From positions 197,306-261,305 of the forward strand of contig NZ_AXAI01000012.1 of assembly GCF_000472425.1 (NCBI RefSeq): DNA of 64,000 nt. The letters are read 5' to 3'. Made by a program: the position numbers and the translations under genes. This document shows, piece after piece, positions 18,670 through 26,212 of the stretch. Source of the DNA: Bradyrhizobium sp. Tv2a-2. Lineage in GTDB: Bacteria; Pseudomonadota; Alphaproteobacteria; Rhizobiales; Xanthobacteraceae. The notes below the pieces were generated by a model. That model saw nothing but the letters and a program-made list of their open reading frames with translations, did not search any database and was not told the DNA's origin. Within the stretch, counting starts at the first letter, position 1. Every line of letters starts with the position of its first letter.

Positions 18670-20745
18670 ATGCGATTGACAGCCGGAAGCCATGCACGCC
18701 TCGGTGCAAGCTGGGACGGCCGCGGCACCAATTTCGCGTTGTTTTCCGCCAACGCGACCAAGGTCGAGCTGTGCCTGTTCGACAGCCTGGGCCGCCGCGA
18801 ACTCGAGCGTATCGAGCTGCCGGAGCGCAGCGAGGATGTCTGGCATGGCTATCTCAACGACGTCTCGCCGGGGCAGGTCTATGGCTATCGCGTGCACGGC
18901 CCTTATGAGCCGGAGCACGGCCACCGCTTCAATCCCAACAAGCTGCTACTCGACCCCTACGCCAAGCGACTCTTGGGGCGGCTGGTCTGGAGCGATGCGC
19001 ATTTCGGCTATCGCACGGGCAGTCCGCGCGAGGACCTGTCCTTTGACCGGCGCGACAACGCGCGCGGCATGCCCAAGGCCGTCGTGGTCGACGAGACTTT
19101 CAATTGGGGCCGCCGCGAGATCCGGCCCAATGTCCCCTGGGAAGACACGATCGTCTACGAGGCCCACGTCAAGGGACTGACGCAGAAGCGCGAGGACGTG
19201 CCGCCGAATCTCCGCGGCACCTATGGCGGCCTGTCGTCCCCGGCGATGATTTCGCACTTGAAAAAACTCGGTGTCACTACCATCGAGCTGTTGCCGATCC
19301 ACGGCTTCATCGACGACCGCATATTGGTCGAGAAGAAGCTGGCGAATTACTGGGGCTACAACACACTGGCCTTCTTCGCGCCGGAGCCGCGCTATGCGCA
19401 GGACAATGCGCTCGACGCTTTCCGCACCACGGTGGCGCGGCTGCACGACGCCGGCATCGAGGTGATGCTCGACGTCGTCTATAACCACACCGCCGAAGGC
19501 AATCACCTTGGGCCGACGCTGTGCTTCCGCGGCATCGACAACGCCTCCTACTACTGGTTGAAGCCGGACAACCCGCGCTACTACGACGACTTCACCGGCT
19601 GCGGCTCCTCGGTCAATCTGACCCATCCGCGCGTCCTGCAGATGGTGATGGATTCGCTGCGCTACTGGGTCGAGGTCTGCCACGTCGACGGCTTCCGCTT
19701 CGATCTGGCCACCACGCTCTGCCGCGGCCCGAACGGCTTCGACCGCAACTCGTCGTTCCTCACCTCTGTACGCCAGGACCCGGTGCTGGCGCAGGTCAAG
19801 CTCGTGGCTGAGCCCTGGGACCTCGGCCTTGGCGGCTACCAGGTCGGCGGGTTTCCATCGCAATGGTCGGAGTGGAACGACCGCTATCGCAGCGCCATGC
19901 GGCGCTATTGGAGCGGCGAAGGCAGCCTGATCGGCGAGATCTCGGGACGCATGACCGGCTCGTCCGACATCTTCAATCATGACGGCCGAACCCAGCGCGC
20001 CAGCGTCAACCACATCACCGTGCACGACGGTTTTACGCTGGCCGATCTCTTCAGCTACAATCAAAAACACAACGAAGCCAATGGCGAGGACAATCGCGAC
20101 GGCTCCAACGACAACCACAGCAACAATTGCGGCGTGGAAGGCCCGACCGATGACCCGAAAATCCTCGGCCTGCGCCGCCAGCTGCGCAAGAACCAGCTTG
20201 CCTGCCTCCTGCTGGCGCAAGGCCTGCCGCTCATCCTCGCCGGCGACGAGGCCGGCAACTCCCAGTTCGGCAACAACAATGCCTATTGCCAGGACAATGA
20301 TGTGGGCTGGGTCAAGTGGGACGCGCTGGGCAAAGAAGGCGACGACTTCACCGCCTTTGTCGGTCACATGACGGAACTGCGCCGGCGCTTTCCGCAAATC
20401 CGCGCTCGCCGCTGGCTCGAGGGACGGCGCGCCGACGGCTCCTATGGCGTGCTGTGGCTGCGGCCCGATGCCGACGAGATGAAGGAGGAGGACTGGAAGT
20501 TTCCGGAGGGGCGATTTCTCGCTTATGTGCTGGGCCCGCTGGAACCAGGACAGCGTCCGATCTTTATCGTTCTGAATGCCGCCCCCGAAGAAATTCCATT
20601 CAAGCTGCCGAAAATGCCCGAATACAAGAGCTGGCGACAGGTCCTCAACACGACCGAAGCAAAGCAGATCGCCGTCGACTTCGATGCAGCCGCCGACACC
20701 AAGGCACCGGCCCGCTCGGTCCTCGCCTTCATGGGCCGGACATGA
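18670..20745 (+). CDS. glgX: Glycogen debranching enzyme (isoamylase type)
   Basis: It hydrolyses alpha-1,6 branches of limit dextrins. CBM48 occupies about residues 10-100, followed by a GH13 subfamily 11 barrel. Its motifs are LDVVYNHTAEGN, CHVDGFRFDLATTL (nucleophile), KLVAEPWDLGLGGYQVGGFP (acid) and the subfamily segment NWHNNEANGEDN-like NEANGEDNRDGSNDNHSNNC. The length of 691 residues is usual. It begins 3 bp after glgB and its stop overlaps the treZ ATG (ATGA). It supplies linear malto-oligosaccharides that TreY, last in the operon, can use. Confidence 0.96.
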   Translation: MRLTAGSHARLGASWDGRGTNFALFSANATKVELCLFDSLGRRELERIELPERSEDVWHGYLNDVSPGQVYGYRVHGPYEPEHGHRFNPNKLLLDPYAKRLLGRLVWSDAHFGYRTGSPREDLSFDRRDNARGMPKAVVVDETFNWGRREIRPNVPWEDTIVYEAHVKGLTQKREDVPPNLRGTYGGLSSPAMISHLKKLGVTTIELLPIHGFIDDRILVEKKLANYWGYNTLAFFAPEPRYAQDNALDAFRTTVARLHDAGIEVMLDVVYNHTAEGNHLGPTLCFRGIDNASYYWLKPDNPRYYDDFTGCGSSVNLTHPRVLQMVMDSLRYWVEVCHVDGFRFDLATTLCRGPNGFDRNSSFLTSVRQDPVLAQVKLVAEPWDLGLGGYQVGGFPSQWSEWNDRYRSAMRRYWSGEGSLIGEISGRMTGSSDIFNHDGRTQRASVNHITVHDGFTLADLFSYNQKHNEANGEDNRDGSNDNHSNNCGVEGPTDDPKILGLRRQLRKNQLACLLLAQGLPLILAGDEAGNSQFGNNNAYCQDNDVGWVKWDALGKEGDDFTAFVGHMTELRRRFPQIRARRWLEGRRADGSYGVLWLRPDADEMKEEDWKFPEGRFLAYVLGPLEPGQRPIFIVLNAAPEEIPFKLPKMPEYKSWRQVLNTTEAKQIAVDFDAAADTKAPARSVLAFMGRT

Positions 20746-22517
20746 CGGCGCGACAGTTTGGCGTAAAGCTGAGCGCGCGCGGCGCAACATTTCGCTTGTG
20801 GGCGCCGGCCGCCAAGCGCGTCGATCTGCTCCTGAACCATCCGCATCCAATGGAGCGGAGCGACGACGGCTGGTTCACCGCCGACATCGCAGGAGCCGGC
20901 GCAGGCACGCGCTACAAATTCCGTATCGATGACGAGATCGATGTGCCCGATCCTGCCTCCGACTTCCAGCCGGATGACGTCAACGGCCCGAGCGAGGTGA
21001 TCGATCACGCGCGCTATCAGTGGCAGGCGTCGGACTGGCGCGGGCGTCCCTGGCACGAGACGGTGCTGATCGAGACCCATGTCGGCACCTTCACCCGCGA
21101 AGGCAGCTACCGCGCCATGATCGACCGGCTCGATCATCTGGTCGAGACCGGAATCACTGCGCTGGAGCTGCTGCCGCTGGCGGATTTCGCAGGACAGCGC
21201 AACTGGGGCTATGACGGTGTGCTGTGGTACGCGCCCGACAGCGCCTATGGCCGCCCTGACGATCTGAAAGCGCTCATCGATGCCGCGCATCGGCGCGGGC
21301 TGATGATGTTGCTCGACGTGGTCTATAATCACTTCGGCCCCGAGGGAAATTATCTCGGCCGTTATGCACCGACTTTCTTTACCGAGGCCCACACGCCTTG
21401 GGGCAGCACGATCGACTATCGTGTTCGGCAGGTGCGCGACTTCGCCATCGAGAACGCCCTACACTGGCTGCGCGACTATCGCTTCGACGGCCTGCGGTTC
21501 GACGCCGCCAACCACATCGTCGCCGCGCCCGGTGACGTGCCCGTGCTGCATGAGCTGAGCGAGGCGGTCGGGAAGCTCGCCGAGAAGACCGGCCGGCACA
21601 TCCATCTCGTGCTGGAAAATGGCGACAATGTCGCGAGCCTGCTTGATCCGGCCGAGGGCCCGCCAAACGGCAAATATCGTGCGCAGTGGAACGACGACTA
21701 TCATCACGCCTGGCACGTGCTGCTGACGGGCGAGGCGCAGGGCTATTACGGCGACTATCCCGCGCCACTCACGGCCCTTGTACGCTCGCTCTCTTCCGGC
21801 TTCGTCTACCAGGGCGAGACGTCCACCTTCTGGGGCAACAGGCCGCGCGGCGAGGCCAGCGGCCATCTCGCACCGGCCGCCTTTGTCAATTTCCTGCAGA
21901 ACCATGACCAGATCGGCAACCGCGCGCTCGGCGACCGGCTGGAGACGCTGGCGGGAAGCAAGCCGATTGAGGCTGCGCTTGCCGTGACGCTGCTGGCACC
22001 AATGCCGCCGATGCTGTTCATGGGCGAGGAATGGGGCTCGAAGGCGCCGTTTCCCTTCTTCTGCGATTTTCACGGCGATCTCGCCGAAGCAGTCCGTCGC
22101 GGCCGCCGCAGCGAATATGGCTGGGCCTATGCGCGCTATGGCAGCGAGGTGCCGGATCCGCTGGAGCCGGCCACATTCCAGTCCGCCGTGCTGGACTGGC
22201 AATCCATCAGCTCGGCGGCGGGACAAGCGCGGCTCACGCTGGTGCAGCGGCTGCTGAAGACGCGGCAGCGCGAGATCGTGCCGCGGCTTGCCGATGCGAA
22301 CTTTGACCAGGCCCGCGCCGAGGACAATGGGCTTTTGACGGCACGCTGGGTCATGGGTGACGGAATGGCACTGCATCTCCTTGCCAATTTGTCCTCGACC
22401 GAGATCAGCCGCGCGGTAAAGCCCGGCCGACAGCAAGAGCGGGGATCGCCGATCTGGGGCGGCGAGCCCGGCGATCGCCTCCCGCCCTGGTCGGTGTTCT
22501 GGCGGCTCGAGGGCTGA
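20742..22517 (+). CDS. treZ: Malto-oligosyltrehalose trehalohydrolase
   Basis: It releases trehalose from maltooligosyl-trehalose made by TreY. The open frame extends upstream to 20316, but that part lies inside glgX. ATG 20742 overlaps the glgX stop and gives the family N-terminus QFGVKLSARGATFRLWAPAA, so 591 residues are called. An N-terminal CBM48-like domain precedes the GH13 barrel. The barrel has GVLWYAPDSAYGRPDDL, LLDVVYNHFGPEGNYL, FDGLRFDAANHI (nucleophile), LVLENGDN (acid) and FLQNHDQIGNRALG. treY follows 1 bp later. Confidence 0.95.
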   Translation: MTARQFGVKLSARGATFRLWAPAAKRVDLLLNHPHPMERSDDGWFTADIAGAGAGTRYKFRIDDEIDVPDPASDFQPDDVNGPSEVIDHARYQWQASDWRGRPWHETVLIETHVGTFTREGSYRAMIDRLDHLVETGITALELLPLADFAGQRNWGYDGVLWYAPDSAYGRPDDLKALIDAAHRRGLMMLLDVVYNHFGPEGNYLGRYAPTFFTEAHTPWGSTIDYRVRQVRDFAIENALHWLRDYRFDGLRFDAANHIVAAPGDVPVLHELSEAVGKLAEKTGRHIHLVLENGDNVASLLDPAEGPPNGKYRAQWNDDYHHAWHVLLTGEAQGYYGDYPAPLTALVRSLSSGFVYQGETSTFWGNRPRGEASGHLAPAAFVNFLQNHDQIGNRALGDRLETLAGSKPIEAALAVTLLAPMPPMLFMGEEWGSKAPFPFFCDFHGDLAEAVRRGRRSEYGWAYARYGSEVPDPLEPATFQSAVLDWQSISSAAGQARLTLVQRLLKTRQREIVPRLADANFDQARAEDNGLLTARWVMGDGMALHLLANLSSTEISRAVKPGRQQERGSPIWGGEPGDRLPPWSVFWRLEG

Positions 22518-22518
22518 G

Positions 22519-25311
22519 ATGCCTCCCGCGCTTCCGCTCGCCACCTACCGGCTGCAGCTCACCGCCGATTTCGGCTTCGAGCGCGCTGCCGAGGTGGTTC
22601 CCTATCTGAAGGCGCTCGGCATCAGCCATCTCTACGCCTCGCCCTTCATGAAGGCGCGGCGCGGCTCGACCCATGGCTACGACATCACCGACCACACCAA
22701 ACTAAATTCCGAGCTTGGCGGCGAGGAAGGCTTTACGCGCCTGGACGCGGCGCTCAAGGCACACGATATCGGCCTTATTCTCGATTTCGTCCCCAATCAT
22801 GTCGGGGTGCATTTCGACGACAATCCGTGGTGGCTTGACGTTCTGGAATGGGGCGAGGCGTCACCGCATGCAGTCTCCTTCGACATCGATTGGGACCAGC
22901 TGCCGCATCGCGCCCGTGGCGGCGTGCTGCTGCCGATCCTCGGCGTCTCCTACGGCGAGGCGCTGGAAAGCGGCCAGATCGAGCTGCGCTACGACGCGAA
23001 TGAAGGCAGCTTCTCCTGCTGGTATTACGAGCATCGCCTGCCGATCGCACCCGAGCGCTATGGCGAGGTGTTGCGCGTGGCGGTCAAGGAGGCCGGTGCC
23101 GAGGATAGTGACGCGGGCGCGCGCCTGATCTCGCTTGCCTCCCGCTATACCGGCCTGCGGCACCCCAATCGCAAGGAGGCGCCAGCCTTCAAGGCGGAGT
23201 TGAGGGATATTCCCGGCGCCGCCGCCATCGTCGCGCGTGGCCTCGCCGCCTATCGCGCTGGCGCCGACCGCCCGGCGCAGACGCTGGCGCTGCACCATTT
23301 GCTCGAACGCCAGCATTACAAGCTCGGCCATTGGCGGCTCGCCTCCAGCGACATCAACTACCGCCGCTTTTTCGACGTGAATTCGCTGGCGGGCTTGCGG
23401 GTCGAGGATGCCGGCACGTTCGACTCCGTGCACCGGCTGGTCGCGCGACTGATTGCGGAAGGCAAGCTGCAGGGGCTGCGACTCGACCATATCGACGGCC
23501 TGCGCGATCCCGCGCAATATTTCCAGCGGCTGCGCCGCCTGATCCGGACTGCGCAGGGCAAGGACGCCGGCGCATTCTATCTCGTGATCGAGAAAATCCT
23601 GGGCGAGGACGAGAAGCTTCCGGCATTTGCCGGCGTGCACGGCACCACCGGCTATGAATGGCTGAACGCCATCACGCAGGTCCTGATCGAGCGACAGGGA
23701 CTTGGAAGGCTCGATGAGATCTGGCGACAGATCAGCAACGCGCCGCCGCGGTTTGATCCAGTGCTCTTGGCCGCCAAGCGGCGCGTGCTGGAGACACTGC
23801 TGACCAGCGAGTTCACCGTGCTGAGCCGGCTGCTCGCGCGCATCGCCGACGGTCACTACTCGACCCGCGACTATTCGGCCGACAGCTTGCGCCAGGCGCT
23901 GGAGCTCTACATCCTGCATTTCCCGGTTTACCGCACCTATCTCGCGGCCCACGGCCCGAGCGTGCATGACCGTGAGCTGATCTCAAGGACGATCGAACGG
24001 GCGCGCGCCGAATGGTTCGCGGCTGACGACGGCATTTTCGACTTTCTCCGCGATACCATCACCATGGACCTGCTCGAGCCAGGGCGGCCGCCTCACAGCG
24101 CGCTGCGGGTGAGGCGCTTTGCGCTCAAGCTGCAGCAGTTCACGGGGCCGGTGATGGCGAAGTCGCTGGAGGACACCGCCTTCTACCGCTACCACCGCCT
24201 GCTCGCCCTGAACGAGGTCGGCGGCAATCCGGCCTCGACCGGACTTTCGATCGAGGCCTTTCACGCAATGATGGCGCGGCGTGCCAAGGAATGGCCGCAC
24301 GGCATGACCGCCACCGCAACCCACGACACCAAGCGCGGCGAGGACGCGCGCGCGCGGCTGATGGCGCTGTCCGAGATGTCAGACGAATGGGCAGCCGTGG
24401 TTGCGCGATGGAAAGTCCTGAACGCACCGCATCTAGTCACGGCGGGTGAGATGCGCGCGCCCTCGGTGACGGCGGAGTACATGCTGTACCAGGCCCTCCT
24501 CGGCGCCCGGCCAGTCGGCGAAAGCAACACGAGCTTCATAGAGCGCTTCCAGGCCTATGCGCTGAAGGCGGCCCGCGAGAGCAAGGCCGAGACGAGCTGG
24601 CTGAATCCGAATGCGGCCTATGAAGAGGGATTGCACGCCTTCATCGATCGCATCCTCGATCCCGCGATCTCAAGCGAATTCCTTGGCGCGTTGGACAGCC
24701 TGGCCCGGCGGCTTGCGCTCCTGGGCGCGCTCAACTCGTTGAGCCAGGTGACGCTCAAGACCACGCTGCCGGGCGTGCCTGATTTCTATGAAGGTACCGA
24801 GCTCTGGGACCTGTCGTTTGTCGATCCAGATAACCGCCGCCCGGTCGATTTCGCAGGCCGCGCCAGGCTGCTCGCTTCGCTTGAGTCGCCCGACTGGACG
24901 CGGCTTGCACAAGACTGGCAAAGCGGTGCGCTGAAATTCTCCTGGACACGGCAATTGTTGAGACTGCGGGGCGAACGGGCCGGGCTGTTCACCACAGGCG
25001 ATTATCAGCCGCTCGACGTGAACGGTCCCCACCGTGAGCACGTGATCGCCTTCGCAAGGTGCCATGGCCGCGAGGCCGCGATCGTCGCCGTGGTGAGAAG
25101 CTTCGCGCCATTTACTCAGGGTGGCCGGGTCTGGCCACGTCTGGAGACGCTCGAAGGCAGCGTCAACCTGCAGGGATTGGCGCTTGAAGGTCCAGACGCG
25201 ACCTTGGGCGAAATTCCCCTCGCATCGCTGTTTGCGTCTCTGCCGGTTGCGGTCTTGAAAGCGCGAACCGCGGCAGCGGGCAAGCGCCTGCGGCATCGCA
25301 TCATCGGCTGA
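22519..25311 (+). CDS. treY: Malto-oligosyltrehalose synthase
   Basis: It converts the reducing end of malto-oligosaccharides into a trehalose unit by intramolecular transglycosylation. The N-terminus PLATYRLQLTADFGFERA is the family hallmark. GSTHGYDITDHTKLNSELGG, LRLDHIDGLRDP (nucleophile) and VIEKILGEDEKLP (acid) follow, with TATHDTKRGEDARARL near residue 598. The length of 930 residues is normal for GH13 subfamily 26. It starts immediately after the treZ stop and ends the six-gene operon; a 10-bp stem hairpin lies 8 bp downstream. Confidence 0.96.
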   Translation: MPPALPLATYRLQLTADFGFERAAEVVPYLKALGISHLYASPFMKARRGSTHGYDITDHTKLNSELGGEEGFTRLDAALKAHDIGLILDFVPNHVGVHFDDNPWWLDVLEWGEASPHAVSFDIDWDQLPHRARGGVLLPILGVSYGEALESGQIELRYDANEGSFSCWYYEHRLPIAPERYGEVLRVAVKEAGAEDSDAGARLISLASRYTGLRHPNRKEAPAFKAELRDIPGAAAIVARGLAAYRAGADRPAQTLALHHLLERQHYKLGHWRLASSDINYRRFFDVNSLAGLRVEDAGTFDSVHRLVARLIAEGKLQGLRLDHIDGLRDPAQYFQRLRRLIRTAQGKDAGAFYLVIEKILGEDEKLPAFAGVHGTTGYEWLNAITQVLIERQGLGRLDEIWRQISNAPPRFDPVLLAAKRRVLETLLTSEFTVLSRLLARIADGHYSTRDYSADSLRQALELYILHFPVYRTYLAAHGPSVHDRELISRTIERARAEWFAADDGIFDFLRDTITMDLLEPGRPPHSALRVRRFALKLQQFTGPVMAKSLEDTAFYRYHRLLALNEVGGNPASTGLSIEAFHAMMARRAKEWPHGMTATATHDTKRGEDARARLMALSEMSDEWAAVVARWKVLNAPHLVTAGEMRAPSVTAEYMLYQALLGARPVGESNTSFIERFQAYALKAARESKAETSWLNPNAAYEEGLHAFIDRILDPAISSEFLGALDSLARRLALLGALNSLSQVTLKTTLPGVPDFYEGTELWDLSFVDPDNRRPVDFAGRARLLASLESPDWTRLAQDWQSGALKFSWTRQLLRLRGERAGLFTTGDYQPLDVNGPHREHVIAFARCHGREAAIVAVVRSFAPFTQGGRVWPRLETLEGSVNLQGLALEGPDATLGEIPLASLFASLPVAVLKARTAAAGKRLRHRIIG

Positions 25312-25319
25312 AACGCAGA

Positions 25320-25349
25320 GGCCGTCCGGGATCGAACGGCCGGACGGCC
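25320..25349 (+). terminator. Terminator-like hairpin after treY
   Basis: GGCCGTCCGG (25320-25329) and CCGGACGGCC (25340-25349) form a perfect 10-bp stem with a 10-nt loop, 8 bp after the treY stop. There is no T-tract after it, so it may act as a 3' end stabiliser or need Rho. The rest of the gap to 25490 shows no other feature I can support. Confidence 0.5.
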
Positions 25350-25490
25350 CGGCGGATGTCGTGCCGACTCATGGGTCGGTTCCCTCTGCCCGCGCGAATC
25401 AAAGTATCCGCATCACTTCGTTAACGACAAGCTTATGCGCTGCTGCGCGCCTCCGCTGCTCACAGACTTTCGTTGCTGCAGCGCGGCGCG

Positions 25491-25802
25491 TCAGCTCTTC
25501 TTGGTCAGCAGCAACTGACCACGACTACGGATGGCGGCCTGCGCTGCAGCTGCGAAACGCTGCAGCAGCCAAGGCAGCACCACCTCGACCCGCACGTGAT
25601 CGTCACCAACATCGACCTGCCCGCTCGCAAGCTGTCCCAGCGCGCGCACGCGAAACAGCATGCAATCGCCCTCCCAGCGCTCCTCATCAACCTGCAACAC
25701 CGGCACACTGGCGGCTGCGCGTGTCAATCCGCCCTTGAGCCGACGCGTGGCCTCCTCGCGGCCGAGCTTATGCGGTATCGACACGACAAGCGGCGCTGAC
25801 AT
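25491..25802 (-). CDS. Polyhydroxyalkanoic acid system family protein
   Basis: This is a 103-residue protein beginning MSAPLVVSIPHKLGREEATRRL. The pattern matches the small PHA-granule-region family (PF09650): an alternating beta-strand core ending in VVLPWLLQRFA and a basic tail. It is cytoplasmic with no signal or membrane segment. The exact role is unknown; family members are found near polyhydroxybutyrate genes, but none is visible here. GGAGGG precedes the ATG by about 8 bp. It diverges from the DUF3309 gene and its EcfG promoter. Confidence 0.75.
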   Translation of the reverse strand: MSAPLVVSIPHKLGREEATRRLKGGLTRAAASVPVLQVDEERWEGDCMLFRVRALGQLASGQVDVGDDHVRVEVVLPWLLQRFAAAAQAAIRSRGQLLLTKKS

Positions 25803-25893
25803 CGATGAGCCCTCCAGAAATCCAACCTTGATTTAGTTCAGCGCGATCCGAAAATAAGAGATGCCGCAGCGGAATTTCTCTGGTTGCAACCGC

Positions 25894-25918
25894 GGAACCT
25901 TCAAGTTTCCCACCCGTT
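25894..25918 (+). promoter_or_regulatory. EcfG (general stress sigma) promoter for the DUF3309 gene
   Basis: GGAAC at 25894-25898 and CGTT at 25915-25918 are separated by exactly 16 bp, which is the alphaproteobacterial EcfG consensus (GGAAC-N16/17-CGTT). The -10 box lies 46 bp before the ATG at 25965, which has GGAGGAG as ribosome binding site. The match is exact in both boxes. Confidence 0.7.
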
Positions 25919-25964
25919 CTCCTCCCGAAACGAGAACCCTTGATAGGGCTGGAGGAGATATCTT

Positions 25965-26129
25965 ATGTCGATTGGAACGATTATCCTGATCATTCTCATC
26001 ATCGCCTTGCTCGGCGGCTTCAGCGGCATCGGCGGTGGACCGTTCTACGGCACGGGCTATTACGGTGGCGGTGGCCTCGGGCTTGTGATCGTGATCCTGT
26101 TGATCCTGATTCTGCTCGGAAGGATTTGA
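25965..26129 (+). CDS. DUF3309-type small membrane protein
   Basis: This is a 54-residue protein. A first hydrophobic helix (about residues 5-18), a glycine/tyrosine-rich turn (GGGPFYGTGYYGGGG, about residues 23-37), and a second hydrophobic helix (about 38-52) give a two-helix inner-membrane hairpin. This architecture matches the DUF3309 family of alphaproteobacteria. The start is supported by GGAGGAG at 25951-25957 and by an exact EcfG promoter upstream, so stress induction is likely. The biochemical function is unknown. Confidence 0.8.
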   Translation: MSIGTIILIILIIALLGGFSGIGGGPFYGTGYYGGGGLGLVIVILLILILLGRI

Positions 26130-26171
26130 GGCGCGAGCTTTCCCTGCACGCTGTTTTTGCCTGATCCGCCG

Positions 26172-26195
26172 CATCGCCCGCGAAAGCGGGCGATG
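26172..26195. terminator. Hairpin between convergent DUF3309 gene and ligD
   Basis: CATCGCCCGC (26172-26181) and GCGGGCGATG (26186-26195) form a perfect 10-bp stem closed by a GAAA tetraloop. It lies between the ends of two convergent genes, as expected for a bidirectional terminator, although no long T-tract follows on either strand. Confidence 0.55.
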
Positions 26196-26212
26196 TAGTA
26201 TTCCAGAGACTG

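Noticed and set aside
20316..20741. N-terminal extension of treZ
   Set aside because: The stretch is glgX coding sequence in another phase; the treZ family start is at 20742 with ATGA overlap.
18946..20850. 634-codon open frame antisense to glgX
   Set aside because: glgX motifs are complete on the other strand; the antisense product is compositionally odd.
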